Assembly: GCA_028679325.1 (NCBI GenBank)
Contig: JAJRBS010000206.1
Location: 1-12,797 of the forward strand
Direction of reading: 5' to 3'
DNA length: 12,797 bases
Source: Methanoregulaceae archaeon
GTDB lineage: Archaea; Halobacteriota; Methanomicrobia; Methanomicrobiales; Methanospirillaceae
A program made the translations under genes and the position numbers. A model generated the notes under the pieces. The model was given only the letters and a program-made list of their open reading frames with translations. It made no database searches and had not been told where the DNA came from. Shown here piece by piece: positions 12,570 to 12,797 of this stretch. The number at the start of each line of letters is the position of its first letter. Position 1 is the stretch's first letter.

Positions 12570-12797
12570 TTGGTGATCAAACTGGCTGACACAGCAAAAG
12601 CCGGACAGAAAGTCGGTCCAGGGAAGTATATCTGTATCGACTGTGGGAGGGAGATGTCTCTTGACAAGGCCGAACAGGATCTCAGGAAGTGTCCCCAATG
12701 TGCCTGTGAAGAGTATCAGTGTTTCCCCATGACACACATCCGCCCGGACATCAAGACGCCGGAGGATGCGAAGAACCCGCCAAAGCGGGGAAAGAGC
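12570..12797 (+). CDS. Small zinc-ribbon protein, open at the window edge
   Basis: No ATG is available. The reading frame begins at TTG 12570 or GTG 12573 and stays open to the right edge (75-76 codons). Counting from GTG, the protein has a basic lead, the motif G-P-G-K-Y-I-C21-I-D-C24-G, then C40-P-Q-C43, which together form a zinc ribbon. A proline- and lysine-rich C-terminus (H-I-R-P-D-I-K-T-P-E-D-A-K) follows. Further cysteines C45 and C50 are not part of the standard ribbon. Small zinc-ribbon proteins of this kind are common in methanogens; the function is unknown, with nucleic-acid or protein binding possible. The strong TATA box at leaderless spacing supports the start region. The end of the gene cannot be seen. 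Confidence 0.65.
   Translation, partial: MVIKLADTAKAGQKVGPGKYICIDCGREMSLDKAEQDLRKCPQCACEEYQCFPMTHIRPDIKTPEDAKNPPKRGKS

Noticed and set aside
12504..12737. Minus-strand open frame of 77 codons opposite the zinc-ribbon gene
   Set aside because: The plus strand has a cysteine-paired zinc ribbon and a strong TATA box; the minus frame shows no motif.

Overview
The window looks like a piece of chromosome from a methanogenic archaeon, most likely of the order Methanomicrobiales. The grounds are archaeal-type genes (Sm-like protein, Tma20/MCT-1-like PUA protein, archaeal SepF, single-domain ZPR1), an adjacent pair encoding CoM/CoB-dependent thiol:fumarate reductase (TfrA, TfrB), which is a methanogen enzyme, and archaeal TATA boxes about 27 nt in front of several start codons, pointing to leaderless mRNAs. 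The order-level assignment is inference from gene content and moderate-to-high GC.

Layout. Bases 1-1817 carry information-processing and cell-division genes: the 5' part of an Sm-like protein gene (minus), a divergent PUA-domain protein gene behind a structured leader, then sepF-zpr1 as a tight pair. Bases 1819-4207 (minus) hold aspartate kinase and purM, overlapping by 8 nt. Bases 4268-7344 (plus) hold tfrA-tfrB, overlapping by 4 nt and divergent from aspartate kinase across about 60 nt. TfrAB reduces fumarate to succinate while oxidising CoM-SH and CoB-SH to the heterodisulfide, so it feeds the reductive incomplete TCA branch. Bases 7449-8003 (minus) encode a small polyprenol/dolichol kinase-like membrane protein. 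Bases 8109-9320 (plus) encode an orphan DNA methyltransferase-like protein. Bases 9322-11026 (minus) form an oxidative-stress/thiol block: rubrerythrin followed by a glutaredoxin-thioredoxin reductase fusion. Bases 11159-11824 encode RadC, 11831-12421 (minus) an iron-sulfur-flavoprotein relative with a degenerate cluster motif, and 12570 to the right edge a small zinc-ribbon protein.

The region is gene-dense. No gene-free stretch exceeds 300 bases; the largest are about 180 nt (111-290) and 148 nt (12422-12569). Three convergent pairs are separated by 1, 1 and 6 nt. I see no tRNA, rRNA, CRISPR array, insertion sequence or prophage. Nothing here is a clear new multi-gene system. The most interesting points are (i) the PUA-protein leader, where a perfect 9-bp stem encloses the start codon; (ii) short perfect direct or inverted repeats next to several promoters (sepF, rubrerythrin, flavoprotein, zinc ribbon); (iii) the Grx-TrxR fusion lacking the usual NADPH signature; (iv) the flavoprotein that keeps the iron-sulfur flavoprotein spacing but has lost one cluster cysteine; and (v) the orphan methyltransferase with motif I before motif IV.
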